Shown: piece by piece, positions 32,407 to 34,377 of the stretch
How positions within the stretch are numbered: position 1 is the first letter of the stretch
Layout: every line of letters starts with the position of its first letter
NCBI GenBank assembly: GCA_028287925.1
Contig: JAQBOS010000161.1
Location: 1 to 34,377, forward strand
Direction of reading: 5' to 3'
Source: Mucilaginibacter sp.
GTDB lineage: Bacteria; Bacteroidota; Bacteroidia; Sphingobacteriales; Sphingobacteriaceae
Length of the DNA stretch: 34,377 nucleotides
Position numbers and translations under genes: made by a program
Notes under the pieces: model-generated
What the model was told of the DNA's origin: nothing
Seen by the model: only the letters and a program-made list of their open reading frames with translations
Databases searched by the model: none

Positions 32407-33696
32407 TTACAAAATGGTATAAAACATTGCTATTGCCGCTGCACCCATAGCTCCAAAAGTTATCCAAAGGATAGTTTTGGAAAGCCAGCCACTTTTAAAT
32501 TCGCCCATTATTTTTTCATCCCCCGAAATTTTAACCACCAAAAATAAAAGAGGAACTGCGGCCACGCCATTTAATACGGCTGCATACACCAGGGCCTTAA
32601 CGGGATCAATCCCGATGAAATTCAATATCAACCCCACAATGGTGGCTGCAATAATGATTGTGTAAAAGCCTTTGGCCTTGTTTAGCTTTAAATTTAAGCT
32701 CGCATTCCAGTTAAATGCTTCGGCAACAGAATAAGCTGCTGAACCGGAGAGCACCGGGATAGCCAGCATCCCCAGGCCGATAATCCCAATGGAAAAGATA
32801 AGCTTTGACAAAAAACCGGCATGTGGAAAACTATGCACCAGCGGCTCAATGGCTTTGGCAGCGTCAGCGGCAGTTTTTACATCATGCACGCCGCTGTTAT
32901 GTAATACGGTAGCACCTACTACTATAATGCTCCAGGTAGCAAACTCCGAAAAGATCATTCCGAAAGTATTGTCAATCCGCATTCGTTTTACGCTGATGTT
33001 GCTGATGGCAGGTTTGCCGGTGGTTATTAAATGCCTCTTCTTATCCTCTTCAACTTCCTGCGATGCTTCCCAAAAAAACATATAAGGCGATATGGTTGTA
33101 CCTAATACGCCCGTTATGATAAAAAAGAAGGCAAAAGTAAACTCAAAATGAGGTACTACAGATGCCTTTAAAATTGTTACCCACGGCTGATGAACAATAA
33201 AAAGCGTTATAGGATATGCCAGTAAAGTTATGGCCAGCCACTTTAAAATTTTTGAATAAACTTTATAATTGGTAAATACCTCAAGCAGTAATATAATAGT
33301 GGTGAATATTAATGTAAGCACCACAAAAGGAACGGGTACAAGCAATTGTGCTGCAGAGGCCATTGCCCCCAGGTCGGCACCAATATTAATCACATTAGCA
33401 ATAACAACAAGCATTACAACTGAATATAAAGTCCCGCGGCTGTATCGCTCCTTTACTATGGTAGTAATGCCCTTACCGGTAACCAAACCAATCCGTGCAC
33501 AGGCTTCCTGTACGGCGGTCATTAAAGGGAGCATGTACAAGGCTGTCCATAGCTGACCATAACCAAACTGGGCACCTGTTTGCGAATAAGTGGCAATGCC
33601 CGATGGGTCATCATCAGCTGCGCCGGTTATAAGGCCCGGCCCAAGGATGCGCCAAAACCCTTTGATTTTAGCAGCAGTCTCGGTTCGTTTTTTCAT
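32407..33696 (-). CDS. Divergent Nramp-family metal transporter
   Basis: The 429-residue protein has about 11 membrane helices. The first carries ITGAADDDPSGIATYSQTGA where canonical Nramp proteins have DPGN, and helix 6 has TTISPYMFFWEASQEVEE in place of the MPH methionine site. Both metal-binding sites therefore differ, so manganese or iron should not be assumed; related divergent Nramp proteins move magnesium or other ions. It converges with the tyrosinase gene, with the terminator between them. Its own promoter region is shared with the PAS gene at 33828. Confidence 0.87.
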   Translation of the reverse strand: MKKRTETAAKIKGFWRILGPGLITGAADDDPSGIATYSQTGAQFGYGQLWTALYMLPLMTAVQEACARIGLVTGKGITTIVKERYSRGTLYSVVMLVVIANVINIGADLGAMASAAQLLVPVPFVVLTLIFTTIILLLEVFTNYKVYSKILKWLAITLLAYPITLFIVHQPWVTILKASVVPHFEFTFAFFFIITGVLGTTISPYMFFWEASQEVEEDKKRHLITTGKPAISNISVKRMRIDNTFGMIFSEFATWSIIVVGATVLHNSGVHDVKTAADAAKAIEPLVHSFPHAGFLSKLIFSIGIIGLGMLAIPVLSGSAAYSVAEAFNWNASLNLKLNKAKGFYTIIIAATIVGLILNFIGIDPVKALVYAAVLNGVAAVPLLFLVVKISGDEKIMGEFKSGWLSKTILWITFGAMGAAAIAMFYTIL

Positions 33697-33827
33697 ATAA
33701 AATAGTAATAAGGTGAAGATAGGCTGTTTATTTTGCTTATTATGAAACTTGTTATCAAATTAATTTTGGTTTACAGTATTACTGCTTAAATTCATGTTTT
33801 TATCTATAAACCGATTTCACCATCCCT

Positions 33828-34377
33828 ATGAGCACCCGTATACCACCTGATTTGCCTGACGATATTTTCAAGATAGTGTTTGAAAAGTCGCCGGGTTCAT
33901 TATTAGTTAAAGGTGATGCGCCATGCTTTACTATAGTTGCCGCAAGTGATACTTACCTTGAAGTTACATCAAGCACCAGGGAAACCATTATTGGAAAAGG
34001 ATTTTTTGAAGCTTTCCCCGAAGACAAAACGCTTACCGATGATACAAATGCACGGATCATTTTTAATAAAGTAGTTGAAACGGGGCAAAAAATAGATGTG
34101 CCCGCTTATCGTTTTGATGTTTATAATCCCCAAACAAAAACTGCCGAGATAAGGTACTGGTCGTGCAATAACACACCTATTTTAAATGCTGATAAAAATG
34201 TTGCCTATATACTAAACACAGTTGTTGATATTACGAATGAAGTAAGGGCAAGAGAAGCCGTAGTTGAAAACGAAAACCGTTTGCGGATGGCAACCGAAGC
34301 CGCCTCAATGGCCACCTGGGATTTGGGCTTAAGTGACCTGGCGTTTATCTGTTCGCCGCGAATGAATGAAATTTTTG
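33828..34377 (+). CDS. PAS-domain sensor protein, N-terminal part, 3' end outside the window
   Basis: The frame is open from ATG 33828 to the window end (183 residues). A first PAS domain occupies about 12-140 (FEKSPGSLLVKGDAPCFTIV, then AYILNTVVDITNEVRAREAV). A second begins with ENRLRMATEAASMATWDLGL. Tandem PAS domains of this kind usually precede a histidine kinase; that part lies outside the window. A TAATTTTG box at 33761-33768 may belong to its promoter. Confidence 0.8.
   Translation, partial: MSTRIPPDLPDDIFKIVFEKSPGSLLVKGDAPCFTIVAASDTYLEVTSSTRETIIGKGFFEAFPEDKTLTDDTNARIIFNKVVETGQKIDVPAYRFDVYNPQTKTAEIRYWSCNNTPILNADKNVAYILNTVVDITNEVRAREAVVENENRLRMATEAASMATWDLGLSDLAFICSPRMNEIF

Overview
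The window looks like chromosome of a Bacteroidota bacterium, most likely family Sphingobacteriaceae (Mucilaginibacter or Pedobacter type). The evidence is moderate G+C, AT-rich starts with few Shine-Dalgarno sequences, two near-perfect Bacteroidetes-type promoters (TTTG, 19-20 bp, TAnnTTTG), and protein families typical of the group: DUF2851 followed by a PspC-like protein, DUF3078, DUF2306, LytTR systems and an M56 peptidase. I count 36 genes, two of them cut by the window edges. I see no rRNA, tRNA, CRISPR array or transposase gene.

Left part (1-6620): the C-terminal part of an M56 (BlaR1-like) membrane peptidase is followed by a secreted protein. Both carry long runs of the same seven-residue helical repeat. 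Then come a tiny membrane peptide, an ABC transporter on the minus strand, a DUF3784-like membrane protein, a HAD phosphatase and a YoeB-type toxin-antitoxin pair. Middle part (6749-16670): a Tat-exported Gfo/Idh/MocA oxidoreductase, DUF2851 plus PspC-like, a DUF1493-like protein, a GNAT acetyltransferase, a YceI plus seven-repeat FG-GAP operon divergent from a membrane LytTR regulator, a cupin, the CbpA/CbpM chaperone pair, and a serine hydrolase coupled to a DUF2306 protein. From 18091 to 25086: an acyltransferase, a LytS/LytT-like two-component pair, LysE plus MmcQ/YjbR, a crotonase-fold enzyme and a membrane-anchored MutS-like ATPase.

The most interesting region is 26624-32298, all on the plus strand. 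It holds a VioB-type ferritin-like protein, a 197-residue protein with 15 cysteines and a CX5C ladder, a DUF692 multinuclear iron-dependent oxidase (MNIO), a DUF2063 partner protein, and a tyrosinase-type copper lipoprotein that ends at a strong terminator. The MNIO plus DUF2063 plus Cys-rich protein set is the signature of a post-translationally modified metal-binding peptide pathway of the bufferin type. The ferritin-like protein, the large precursor with no signal peptide, and the tyrosinase next door make it an unusual version. A divergent Nramp-type transporter and the start of a PAS-domain sensor close the window.

The spacers are crowded with short repeats: a probable MITE with a 9-bp target duplication (14257-14448), several imperfect palindromes of 90-170 bp, and a 42-bp tandem repeat found right after two different stop codons. 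Two of these repeats lie inside the MNIO operon. They have no coding capacity of their own and account for most of the spurious open frames.
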